The notes beneath the pieces were generated by a model that was given only the letters and a program-made list of their open reading frames with translations, was not told the DNA's origin and ran no database searches. This document shows positions 17,336 to 27,338 of a stretch of 64,000 nt of DNA, piece by piece. How positions within the stretch are numbered: the stretch's first letter is position 1; the number at the start of each line of letters is the position of its first letter. The translations under genes were made by a program, and so were the position numbers. This DNA comes from Craterostigma plantagineum (lineage: Eukaryota > Streptophyta > Magnoliopsida > Lamiales > Linderniaceae), in assembly GCA_027422505.1 (NCBI GenBank), contig JAPQWV010000356.1, positions 186,001 to 250,000 on the forward strand, in the 5' to 3' direction.

Positions 17336-19859
17336 ATGGTGTCTAGAAAAATTCAAGTAGTTGTTTATTATGGCGGTGAAATCATACACGAATCAAACAC
17401 CATACAGTATAGTCTTCAACCCATTGGTTATCGACGAATTCGTCGCGATACCAATTTCGATCAATTTCTTAGTATGTTATACGACATGACTTCCGTCGAC
17501 AACAATTCTTTCTTTTTAATCGTTCGAGTGAAGAACGAACACTATCAACACTCACGACTGTATCATAATCTCCTACTAGTGTCTAGTGATGCCGACCTCG
17601 CATACTTCTTGGATCCCGACAACGAGCTCGATTACATTGAGGTCTTTGTCGAGACAACTGAGATCGTTCAATACACTAATCCCGCGCCGATGGATTCGTT
17701 TCCTGACATCACTTCAATTACTGAAGGATTGACGAATATTTCGTTTGCCCCTCAAGAAGATATACCTTCGAGTAGCCAATGGGTTCCTACTAGTTCGACG
17801 GTGGCGCAACCTGAGATCGTTCATGACGGCGTCCGAGATAGTGACGTCAGTGACTCCGAAGCTGACGACGAGGGTGGGGCACTAGACGAATTGCCAGATC
17901 CCGCCGTTGCCGATGATGAAAATGACGATGAACCAACGCCAAGTGAGCCAGAAGAGAATAGAGCATTATACCAATCGGTCCCGTTTAATACCTCTTATCA
18001 AATGGCTCCCCCAGAAGTTGACGAAACTGGTGGTGATTTTTACGACACGGACGATCCCGCATTTTACGTAGGTATGACGTTTAATAGCAAAGAACAGTTA
18101 AAATGTGCTGTTAACGATTACCATTTGAGGGTTGTTAGACGTGAGTACCACGTGACCGAAAGTAACAGAACAGCATGGAGCGTGAGATGCAATCACAGCG
18201 ACGACTGTAACTGGACACTGCGTGCAGTCTTCAAACCGAAAAGTTTTTTTTGGAAGGTGACGAGATACGGAGGACCGCACACATGCTTCACGCACGAGTT
18301 GGCCAGCACGCATCGCAATGTTTCGCGTACTGAAATTGCCAGAATATTAATCCAAACGGTGAAGAATGACCCTCAGTATTTACCTAAAAACGTGCAGCAG
18401 CTCGTAAAAGATACTTTTGGGTACGACATCCCGTATATTCAAGCATGGCATGGACTCAAGCGTGCCAAAGAGATTGTTTATGGTACTTGGGAAACGTCAA
18501 TCCAACAGCTTCCTATATTCATGAAAGCGTTGCGACGTTACAACCCCGGAACGGTGGTGAAGTGGTTGCATCTTCAAGATACGTCTGGAGTAAAAAAATT
18601 CGGGTATGTATTTTGGGCATTCAAACCTTGCATTGACGGCTTCAAGCATTGTCGTAGAGTGGTCTGTGTCGACGGTACGCACTTGTATTCGAAGTACAAG
18701 CATAAAATGTTGATTGCATGTGCACTCGATGCAAATCAGAAAGTTTTTCCACTTGCGTTTGCCATCGTTGCTGGGGAGGAAAGCTTACATTCTTGGAGAT
18801 GGTTCTTGAACTTGCTCAATGTTCATGTATTGGAGGGACAAGGGGTGTGCCTAATTTCAGATCGCCATCCAGGTATTTACAATTAAAAATAGATCAAGTT
18901 GTTGGATTTTTTTTTACTAAAATAAGTTCATGTTACCTACGAACTGTAATGCAGGTTTACTGTCCGCAGTAGAACAGCTCGACGCTTATAGGTCTCCAAA
19001 CGGCGTGCATCGTTATTGTTTGCGTCACGTCGTCTCAAATTTTAACAAAGAATTCAAAGACAGTGACCTAAAGAAATTGTGCCACAGAGCAGGGATGGCG
19101 CATACGGTTGAAAAATTCGAACGGATAATGGAGCATCTTAAGAGTCTACGCAAAGAAGCCTACGATTGGTTGCGCGCTATTGATCGAGAAAAGTGGACAT
19201 TTGCTTACGATGGTGGGCTTAGGTGTGGTTCAATGACGACGAACATCTCAGAAGCACTTAACGGTGTCTTCAAAGGGGCTCGCTTACTGCCTCCAAAAGC
19301 AATAGTCGACTTCAGCTTCCATCGGTGTTCCGCATACTTTCGTGATAGGTACCAACAGTCAGCTGCGGCGATGCAGAGTTCTGAAACCGAATGGTCTCCT
19401 TATGCGTGGAGGATGTATAGTGACTGGTCAAATGCCTCGTTCGGCCATTTTGTAACTGCATTTGACCCGCGAGCACAAACAGCGGAGGTGTATACTTCGT
19501 CATCGGTGACTCAAAGAAAACACGTGGTGAACATTCAAGGAAGAACGTGCACTTGTGGAAAATGGGACCAACATTTCATTCCATGTTCTCATGCGCAGGC
19601 GTGCCGCCAATGGAACGTTAGTAGCACACAGTTCATTGCTCCTTTCTACAGTAAAGTAGCATATTTTCAGTCATATCAGGGAACGTTTTATCCACTGCAT
19701 GACGAGCGACATTGGGAGCCTGCTGATTTTTTGCTTGTCCATAATGAAGACCAACGTGAAAGAAGAGGACCGGGTAGACCAAAGACAACTCGTATTCGCA
19801 ACGAAATGGATCAGGGCAGCTCAAGTCGGAGACAAAGTCAGAGAGGTCGTGGGCGTTGA
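17336..19859 (+). CDS. Mutator-like (MuDR-type) transposase of MULE-1
   Basis: Nuclear DDE transposase for the element's own ends. Two exons, 17336-18872 and 18955-19859 (GT-AG intron of 82 bp), encode 813 residues with no interruption. Order: a PB1-like N-terminal region (about 1-110), an acidic linker, a MuDR-type zinc-binding domain (about 240-330, CNHSDDCNW ... GGPHTCFTH), the MULE catalytic core (CVDGTHLYSKYKHKM at about 440, a second Asp in SDRHPG near 508, and a Glu further on), and a SWIM zinc finger (CTCGKWDQHFIPCSHAQAC, about 707-725). The tail is basic, with GRGR at the end. A TATTTAAA lies about 49 bp upstream of the start. It converges with the PMD gene, leaving about 120 bp between stops. 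It appears intact and potentially active. Confidence 0.93.
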
Positions 19860-19983
19860 ATGTCGGCTTCGATGTTGGTTGATGTATTTAGTCACGGTAT
19901 CTGTTGGTTGACGTAGTATGTCGTTGTACCTGTTTAAGTATTTGGAAGTAATTTTAAATTTAAATTAACGACTTAAAAAGTTG

Positions 19984-20730
19984 CTAGAAATATAATATAA
20001 AAACAGATCGCAAACAAAACAGCAAGAATGCCAGCACGGCACTGCCCCAACTGTACGTGTGCACGGCGTCTATGTCTTCGAGCAACGGGAGTAAGGTCAT
20101 GGACGTCGAGCTGCCGCTGGAGTCGGGGAAAAGAACTGATCCCATGAGTAATAGCGCATACGCACGTGCCCGCTGATCGACCTCATAATCTGAGCTGTGC
20201 TCATCGATCTCGTTGGCTTCGAGCCAGTCTGCAAATTTCCTCAGCGACACCTTCGTCCCGGTGTACGCCCCCACTGCAGGTCTGTAACCAGTCAACTCCT
20301 CCAAGTAATCGAGCCACTGATCCTGCGTCCTGTGCTGGATAACACTACTGACCGAGTGACCGTCAATGGGGAGTCCCCACAGCACACCGACGTCCTCAAG
20401 AGTGACGGTGGCCTCACCCACAGGCAAGTGGAACGTATGCGTCTCCTTCCTCCACCTCTCTACGAGGGCCGTGATCAAGTGTGGATCTAACTTCTGAGAT
20501 CCACAACTATACACGCCGTAGAAGGACATGGCATGCAACCTCTCCAGAACACGACCGTGCAACCGCACCGGTCGTGAAAGCTTACCCCAGACAACGCTCT
20601 CCAAACCCCTAACGGTCAAAGGCGTGTCGAGGGCACCATCAGCATTGGATAGTACATCGTTACAACGATGACTATCCTGGAATATCAGAAGTGATCTGTC
20701 GATCGGACCGTAATATTCGTACGTATCCAT
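19984..20730 (-). CDS. Plant mobile domain (PMD / aminotransferase-like) protein of MULE-1, C-terminally truncated
   Basis: 248 residues from MDTYEYYGPIDRSLLIFQDS. It shows PMD-family signatures: DPHLITALVERWRKETHTFH, GEATVTLEDVGVLWGLPIDG and YSWGSAVLAF. Full PMD domains continue well past the SWGSA motif, and the related copy in MULE-2 does so. Here the frame drifts into a hydrophobic tail and stops within about 15 residues, so the second half is missing. The start codon lies one base after a likely 5' UTR intron (20732-21027 on the minus strand, GT-AG). Host PMD proteins (MAIN, MAIL1) act in transposon silencing and genome stability; what an element-borne copy does is not established. Confidence 0.85.
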   Translation of the reverse strand: MDTYEYYGPIDRSLLIFQDSHRCNDVLSNADGALDTPLTVRGLESVVWGKLSRPVRLHGRVLERLHAMSFYGVYSCGSQKLDPHLITALVERWRKETHTFHLPVGEATVTLEDVGVLWGLPIDGHSVSSVIQHRTQDQWLDYLEELTGYRPAVGAYTGTKVSLRKFADWLEANEIDEHSSDYEVDQRARAYALLLMGSVLFPDSSGSSTSMTLLPLLEDIDAVHTYSWGSAVLAFLLFCLRSVFILYF

Positions 20731-21169
20731 CCTAAATTAGCGTTTTAAAGTCAATATCCCAACAAATAACAATAAACAAACAATTGACTCATTTACTAAC
20801 AATCGAATCAAATAACCTGGAAATCCCAATTTCAAATTAGGTTTCTAAATTAGGGAAAATTTCTAAATTGAACCAATTATCAAAAATTAACGTGGTAAAT
20901 CAACATACTAAGCAACCCATAATATCTAGAGCTTAAATTATACCAAAACACAAACATAAACGCAAGTATTCGACGAAATCTAACGAAACATAAAAAACAA
21001 GATTTAAACAAATTAGGAGTTTCATACCAAACGAAGCTTAATCGACGAAGATGAGGAATAACGGATCTATCACTGTTGTAAAACGCGCAGCAATCGCCCG
21101 AGATTTCGCCGGAGGAATCGAGGGGAGGAGAGGAGGAAGAATGAGGAAGAAAAAGAGGCTGCTCGGCTT

Positions 21170-21446
21170 TATGCAACGCGTCGTCGCTGCCATTAAGCGC
21201 GACGACGCGGCCATTAAACGCGACGCCCAGTCAATTGGGCCAAACTGCGGCCCAATTCAAATTTTACAGAATAGGCCCGCGTTAAGCCCGATTGAGCCCG
21301 CATTAAGCCCGATTAAGCCCTCGTCGCGTCCAATGGATGCGTCGTCGCATCCAATAAACGCGTTTCGCCGATTTTAATAATTTCCTCTCCATTTGCCCTA
21401 TTTTATTGAATATGGGCTCTAATAGCCCTATTTTAATTAAAAAGCC
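21170..21446. repeat. MULE-1 right terminal and subterminal repeat zone
   Basis: Carries GCGACGACGCGGCCATTAAA- and CGTCGCGTCCAATGGATGC-like motifs, then the inverted terminal sequence ending AATTAAAAAGCC. It mirrors the left zone imperfectly. Confidence 0.75.
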
Positions 21447-21654
21447 CCTCTATTGCCATATTATTAATTATTGTTCTTTCCTTCTCTCGTAATTTCTTTT
21501 AAATATTGATATACTACTACTAATTATTAATAAATTAAAATTGTGAATCATACCGTTATTTAACTAAAAATAATTAAAAATCGTCTACAAACAATGAAAA
21601 TGTTTTTTCTTTGAGAAAAAAATATTTATCGCTAGGAAGTGTTATTTGAAATAT

Positions 21655-21834
21655 GGCCTTGGCTTACCTACCCAATTGGGTATAACCCAACTCCCAATAA
21701 AAATATGACATGTGTTATGTATGTTTAGTGAAACACTATGTGTGTTTTAACATGGTTGAAGTAGGGTGTAATGTGCCATGTGGCATTTTTGAGTGGAGTT
21801 GGGTTATACCCAATTTGGTAGGAAAGTCAAAACC
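21655..21834. mobile_element. 180-bp Mutator-type MITE
   Basis: Inverted repeats of about 40 bp share the core AATTGGGTATAACCCAACTC at each end. The element is flanked by identical 9-bp duplications, TTGAAATAT (21646-21654 and 21835-21843). No coding sequence. Confidence 0.88.
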
Positions 21835-22192
21835 TTGAAATATATGCCATCGTTGTGTTTGTTTGCGATCATTTTGCATAATAAGGTTATTTTTATGGTT
21901 GTTCAAAAGGTAATTACCGTACCGTATCGAACCTCCGGTAACCGAAATTTTCGTTTTAAAAAATCTCATACCGAATACCGAACCGAATTAAACCGGTTCG
22001 GTAATAACCGAAAAATCGGTAAATAACCGAAAACCGAAATAAATTAAAAAAATGAAAAATTATTTATGAAATTAGATATATTTAATTCTTCATATTTTTT
22101 ATATTTTTAAATTATTTTTTCCTATTTTTATTATTTTTTTCTTATTTTTCCCTATTTTTATTATTTTTTTCTTATTTTATTTTTATGTTTAA

Positions 22193-22196
<4 letters not shown>

Positions 22197-22221
<25 letters not shown>
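22197..22221. repeat. (TA)n microsatellite at the border of the nested MITE
   Basis: About 12 TA units directly left of the nested element's target duplication. Confidence 0.9.
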
Positions 22222-22223
<2 letters not shown>

Positions 22224-22231
22224 TATGTATA

Positions 22232-22619
22232 GAGGAATGATATGGTGCTCACCTTATGGGTGAGCACCTTATATGGGCACCTGCTGATTTGGCACCGATT
22301 CGTGCCAAATCAGCGTGCCACTTCAACGTCAAATGAAACGTGACATTAACAATACATCTTAGGCGTCATAAATCGATACATATGATGCTTATGTATCATG
22401 TTCACGTGGAATATATCAAGATCACTCCACAAATGCCACGTAAGACATGAACATGCCATGTCAGCATCATATATGTCGATCTATGACGCCTAAGATGTGT
22501 TGATTAATGTCACGTTTCATTTGATGTTGAAGTAGCACGCTGATTTGGCACGAATCGGTGCCAAATCAGAAGGTGCCCATATAAGGTGCTCACATAAGGT
22601 GAGCGCCATATCATTCCTC
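22232..22619. mobile_element. 388-bp palindromic Mutator-type MITE nested in a hAT-like element
   Basis: Almost the whole element is one long inverted repeat: the left arm starts GAGGAATGATATGGTGCTCA and the right arm mirrors it to ATCATTCCTC. It is flanked by identical 10-bp sequences ATTATGTATA (22222-22231, 22620-22629). It has no coding capacity and would fold into a long hairpin if transcribed, a possible small-RNA source. Confidence 0.9.
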
Positions 22620-22790
22620 ATTATGTATATTTCGGTAATTCGGTTACCGCATTACCGAGAAATTTCGGTTCAAATTTTTTTATACCGAATACCGAACCGA
22701 ACCGAAATTTCGATATTCGGTTTGTACCGAACTTTCGGTATCTTTTCGATACGATCGGTTTACCAACTTTCGAACACCCCTAGTTATTTT

Positions 22791-23366
22791 GAAATAGTTT
22801 ACGCGATATGTGGCATAAGCACAAAAATTATTTTATAACCAACTATATATACTGGTATTCGTGCACACCCTAGGTGCAATAAAATGAAGACAATTATTAT
22901 TAAATATTTTTAATAAGTAATATACTAAAAATAGAATTTGGTAGTTACAATGAGATTATGAAAGGTACGTGATTAAACATATTAGTTTTCGGTTTGACTG
23001 CAATTCTTATCAAACAGTATAGATATTCGTCAACGAACTCAAAGTCCGACCCACGGAACCATCCCGACTACACAGGCCCAACTTTTTCCCGGCCGATGAA
23101 TCCCGCAAAAGAAAGGTCGGCCCTCGGGAAATTCGGAACCAATCAAATTTCACAAACTCCATAGATGTAATAAACACATCGATCGCAACCGTAACCGGAA
23201 CAGAACAAACTCCGTCAACGAACAAAACAAGATACTCGGTGAATGGCGGCCCGAAATAGCTTATTTTATCGGAAAAGATAGCTTATTTTATCGCCGGCAA
23301 AAAGGCCCGAAATACAACTCCTGAAGCACAAACACTCACACAAAATGCACAATGGCGGCCCTTTTT
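22791..23366. other. 3' flank of the PTI1-like gene
   Basis: AT-rich, no coding signal recognised. Probably holds the 3' UTR of the kinase gene near 23200-23366. Confidence 0.5.
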
Positions 23367-26015
23367 TCAAGCATCGGATTGAGCAGCATTAGGCACGGCT
23401 GCTGGCCTCGCGAGTGGCTGCAGAGCTTTCACAACAATGCTCATATTTGGTCGAAACTCCGCCTCGTACTGCACGCACAACGCTGCTACGGCCGCCAGCT
23501 GGCGTGTGGGCGGTAGAAAACATATCAAAATATATTCAGCGCAAATACAAATTTCAAAATTTTGATATTTATGTATATATGTACGTATATTATTAACCAA
23601 TCACCTTGGCAACTGCTTTCGGAGGGTACTCTCCCTTAAGCTTTGGATCGACGCACTGCTTCACCTTATCCTCGCTCAACAGCGGCGTCGCCTAGTAATG
23701 AAAGAAAATATGCGTTCTTTTTTTTCCCGTCGGAAAAATTTGGAAAGCGAAAAATATTCTCACCCAAGTAACGAGGCTCTGCTGCCCGCGTGGCATCGTA
23801 TGGTCCACGGGTTTCCTTCCCGTCAGAAGCTCGAGCAACACAACGCCGAAGCTATAGACGTCACTCTTCTGCGTCAGGTGCCCAGTCATCGCATACCTGC
23901 CAAGAGATTTTCAGACACAAACACGGAACCTATTTGAAATCGAAGGGTCCTTCCTAAAATTAACGCGGACACATGAATCGGGAGACAGTGAGAGGAAGAC
24001 TGCTCTGAAACACTATATAAGAAATAAATTGGTCCTTCCTAAAACCAATTTGTGATACGGGGAGACAGCCTCTGATATATTAAACCCAATTTATATTCTC
24101 AACAAAATCGGAGACTATAGCATCTGCAAAACTTTAGGATACTGTAGGAAATAAAATCAATGCCATCTATTACATTACTTACTCTGGGGCATGATAACCG
24201 AAGGTTCCGAGGACTCTAGTGGAGTGAAGGCGGGCGGCCATATCGGGGGATTGATTCGAAAGGTTGAAGTCGGCGACTTTTGCACTGTAGCCTTCGAAGA
24301 GAAGGACGTTGCTCGACCTGACATCTCTGTGTATGATGGAAGGACGGGCTTGCTCGTGGAGGTACTCCAATCCCCTCGCTACGTCGACGGCGATCCTCAC
24401 TCGTTGCGCCCAGTCGAGCATGGGGCCTGGTTGTGCTCCTTGTACGCCTTTTCGACCTGTAAATGAATGAATGAAAGAACGAATTAGTGAGCGATGATGA
24501 TTATGATACCGTGTTTAAAAATTAAAACTAACTCGACGACAAGAGAAATTCGAGGAGTGACTAAAATTTGTAGTTATGTAGCTTTTAAGAAATGTGGTGT
24601 TCGTCCTGTAACTACTCACTGTCTAAAAGTAGTCCGATGTGTTTAGGATCAGCTATGTCATTACTTTCACGAGATTCCCTTTCGTCCTCTACTAATTTGT
24701 CCATGTCCAAATGTTTACGCCGTATGTACCGTATGTTTACGCCGTTTCATAATAAATAGTGTTTTTAATTTTTCGGCCATTTATCAATAGCTCTTTCACA
24801 CTAAACATTCGATTGATGTTCTTGTTGAAGCGATCGTACTTTTCTTGCTGGAAGCAATAAACAAAATGGTAGGAAGCGTATCAAAACGACTATTTATGAT
24901 AGATGGTGTAAACATACTAGAATAGTTTTAGACAAGGACAAGTTGGACGGCAAAATAAGAATTTTCTGAAAAGTTATTAGGGCTGACTAAACTAAAAACT
25001 CAAGACACATTGAGAAGTAGTGAAACAATTTTTTTTGGTTTTAAATCAAGTAGTGAAACGAATTGAGATATATTCCTATGGGACAAAAGAAACGTTTCAA
25101 ATTCTAACAGTTTCTACGCTACATACCGTGCAAAACGTCGTGGAGGGATCCCATGGTTGCGAATTCGTAAGCCAATATACGAACGTTCCCATCCACACAG
25201 TAACCGAGCAATTCGACCAAGTTTTTATGCTTCAGCCTCGAAACAATGGAAACCTTCAAAGCCAAAAATAAGATTCACATTTATTTTTAACATGTCGATA
25301 CACATAGGGAAGGAACTATGCAGTAATAACAAAAATGCATTCGAAAAAAAAAACCTGATTCAAGAACTCAGCATTCGAATCGGGCTCAGACGAGACGTCA
25401 AGCTTCTTGACAGCAACTTCCTTCCCATTCTCCAACTGGGCAAAGTAAACTCGCCCGTAAGAACCTTCGCCTATTAACGCTTTCGATCCAAAATTGTCTG
25501 TTTTCTCCTTCAGCTCCTCGAGAGAAAGAGATGGCACTTCGATATGAGCTGCTGATGCTTTATGCGCTTCGGGTTTTTCTAGAGCTGATGATCCTGTGGA
25601 GCCTCTTTGATACGCTGGTCGATGAATACGTAAAAGGGAAAGTTATTGGTTTCAAATAAACGGTTTATTTTCTAACGAACTCATTTATGACGTGGAGATA
25701 GATACATGAAAGCCATTAATGTACTTGTTATTACAAGATTCCATCTTGTCCATATAGGTAGCTAGTCAAGAACTAGAATCTCATTAGTCAGATAAGGAAA
25801 GATGATGAAACCAATATGTCAGCGTTGGCTTGAGAAAAGATAATTCCTCGAAAATACGATAGAAAGAAAAAGAACTACAATTTGCAAGAAAAAAATAGAG
25901 AGATATCTACCGAAAACTTACCATCAATACCACCACTGCCATGGTTTTTGAGGTGCTCGTCCTCGTTCAAATGGTAGGTCTCATCTATACTGCTACAGCA
26001 AAGCCACCTACGCAT
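23367..26015 (-). CDS. PTI1: PTI1-like receptor-like cytoplasmic kinase
   Basis: Membrane-associated signalling kinase of RLCK family VIII. Seven exons join in frame: 25922-26015, 25355-25614, 25127-25253, 24183-24456, 23764-23896, 23605-23691, 23367-23498, giving 368 residues (family about 360). The N terminus MRRWLCC carries the two cysteines used for palmitoylation in this family. Then comes [16 protein letters not shown], the glycine loop [10 protein letters not shown], the lysine in VAVKKLDVS, the catalytic loop [14 protein letters not shown], and DFNLSNQ in place of DFG, as in known PTI1 proteins. The tail is [16 protein letters not shown]. The first exon is short and starts well upstream of the kinase domain. 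It looks intact. Confidence 0.95.
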
Positions 26016-27338
26016 TCTTGTTCTCTTTCTCAGATAAAGATCGTCTTTAGAAGTCTTTTTCTCCAGGCGTACGAAGTACCCAGGTGGCGGAGAATTCGCC
26101 TGATATTTGAAAAACGTTCGAACTCAATAAAATTATAGATGACTATGTTAGAAAGAATTCTTGTACGAAATTAACTGCACAAAAACAAGGTGCATCTATG
26201 GTTAGATCATGCCTCACAAAATCAAAGCCAACATAAACGTCGAATGCCATCAAGAATATCGATAGGCTACACAACTAATTTGAATCTCATTGTTCAAGCA
26301 ATCACACTCATATTTGGGAAAGCTGCAATGGTATAATGATCTTATTAAAAGTTTAGGTAAGAAAATGAAAAGAAGACGAAAACTCCATAAAATCCAGAAA
26401 TCCAAAGCTGAAAATTAAATTAATCCCAACAACAATATAAAAAAGGGAACCCCATTTTACATTTTCAAAAAGTCTTACCACCAAACCACCACGGCGGTTG
26501 ATAAAACTGTCATCCCTCGTCATTTCACAAGAAAAATTATATGTATTTAATCTTCGATGATCATGTAAGAAAAGGTCCAAGAAACACAAAAGAAGGGGCA
26601 AGACAAAGCTAACAAAGACACTAAAACGACAAAGAAGAACTGGCAAAAGGAGAAAAAAATTAATAGAAAAGTAGAAAGGGAATCAGAGTATTCAAATCGT
26701 GACAGAGTAGCAAAGCATAGATGTCAATAAAAGCAAATATCCAAGCGACGGAATTCATGGGCCACTTCAGAGATGATCTTCCATTATCTATATATCCTTT
26801 TTCCACTACTCACCTAATATTAAAAATTCTGAGGTGTTGCGCGGCTCTTTCTTCGTCTGATCTTTATCTGACTAAGAAAATAATAAAATCCGTTACAGCT
26901 ATGTATGCTTTGAATGGAGCAATGATATGATACACTTTGGTGAAATAATGAATAGAGTTTGGAATAGGAGCAAGGTATCATTCTATTCTATCTCACAGCC
27001 AAAGCAAAGTTAATAAAACCATCTTATTACGCAATGTCCGTGGTCACCCTTTAATTAATGAATTTATTTATTCATATTCATTAATATATCTTTTTTATTT
27101 GATCATTGTCAAATGTCACGATGATCCTACGATGTATCATGATCTTGATTTGCATTGCAATGTGCTTGAACACCAATATTTGTGCAGACGACTTTGACTT
27201 GATGAAAAGACTGTAATTTTGCTTGCTTACAAATATCTGTGTTTGCAAATCAATTTGAACTATGATTCATCAATATCTTGCTTACCAATAATGGCTTCGC
27301 ATTGATTTTGAAACAACAAGAATGCCAGAAACTAGCTC
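26016..27338. other. Intergenic region upstream of the PTI1-like gene
   Basis: AT-rich, no gene recognised. It should hold the PTI1-like promoter and 5' UTR and, near 27300, the 3' UTR of the methyltransferase gene. Confidence 0.55.

Larger units (their letters stand above)
16925..21446. mobile_element. MULE-1: two-gene Mutator-like element (4,522 bp)
   Basis: Imperfect terminal inverted repeats start GGCTTTTTAATTA on the left and are mirrored at the right end (…TAATTAAAAAGCC). Both ends are flanked by the same 9 bp, CCTCTATTG (16916-16924 and 21447-21455), the diagnostic Mutator target duplication. Inside are a transposase gene (plus) and a PMD gene (minus), convergent. Both subterminal zones are GC-rich arrays of a CGCGAC-type motif. 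The perfect duplication indicates a fairly recent insertion. The target is the 5' flank of YY1. Confidence 0.95.
21894..22782. mobile_element. Non-autonomous hAT-like element with a nested MITE
   Basis: Flanked by a perfect 8-bp duplication GTTATTTT (21886-21893, 22783-22790), the hAT signature. The right terminus reads, inverted, TAGGGGTGTTCGAAAG; the left is TATGGTTGTTCAAAAG. Inner sequence is full of short inverted AACCGAAA/TTTCGGTT motifs typical of hAT subterminal regions. A palindromic element (22232-22619) is inserted inside. No transposase is present. Confidence 0.88.
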
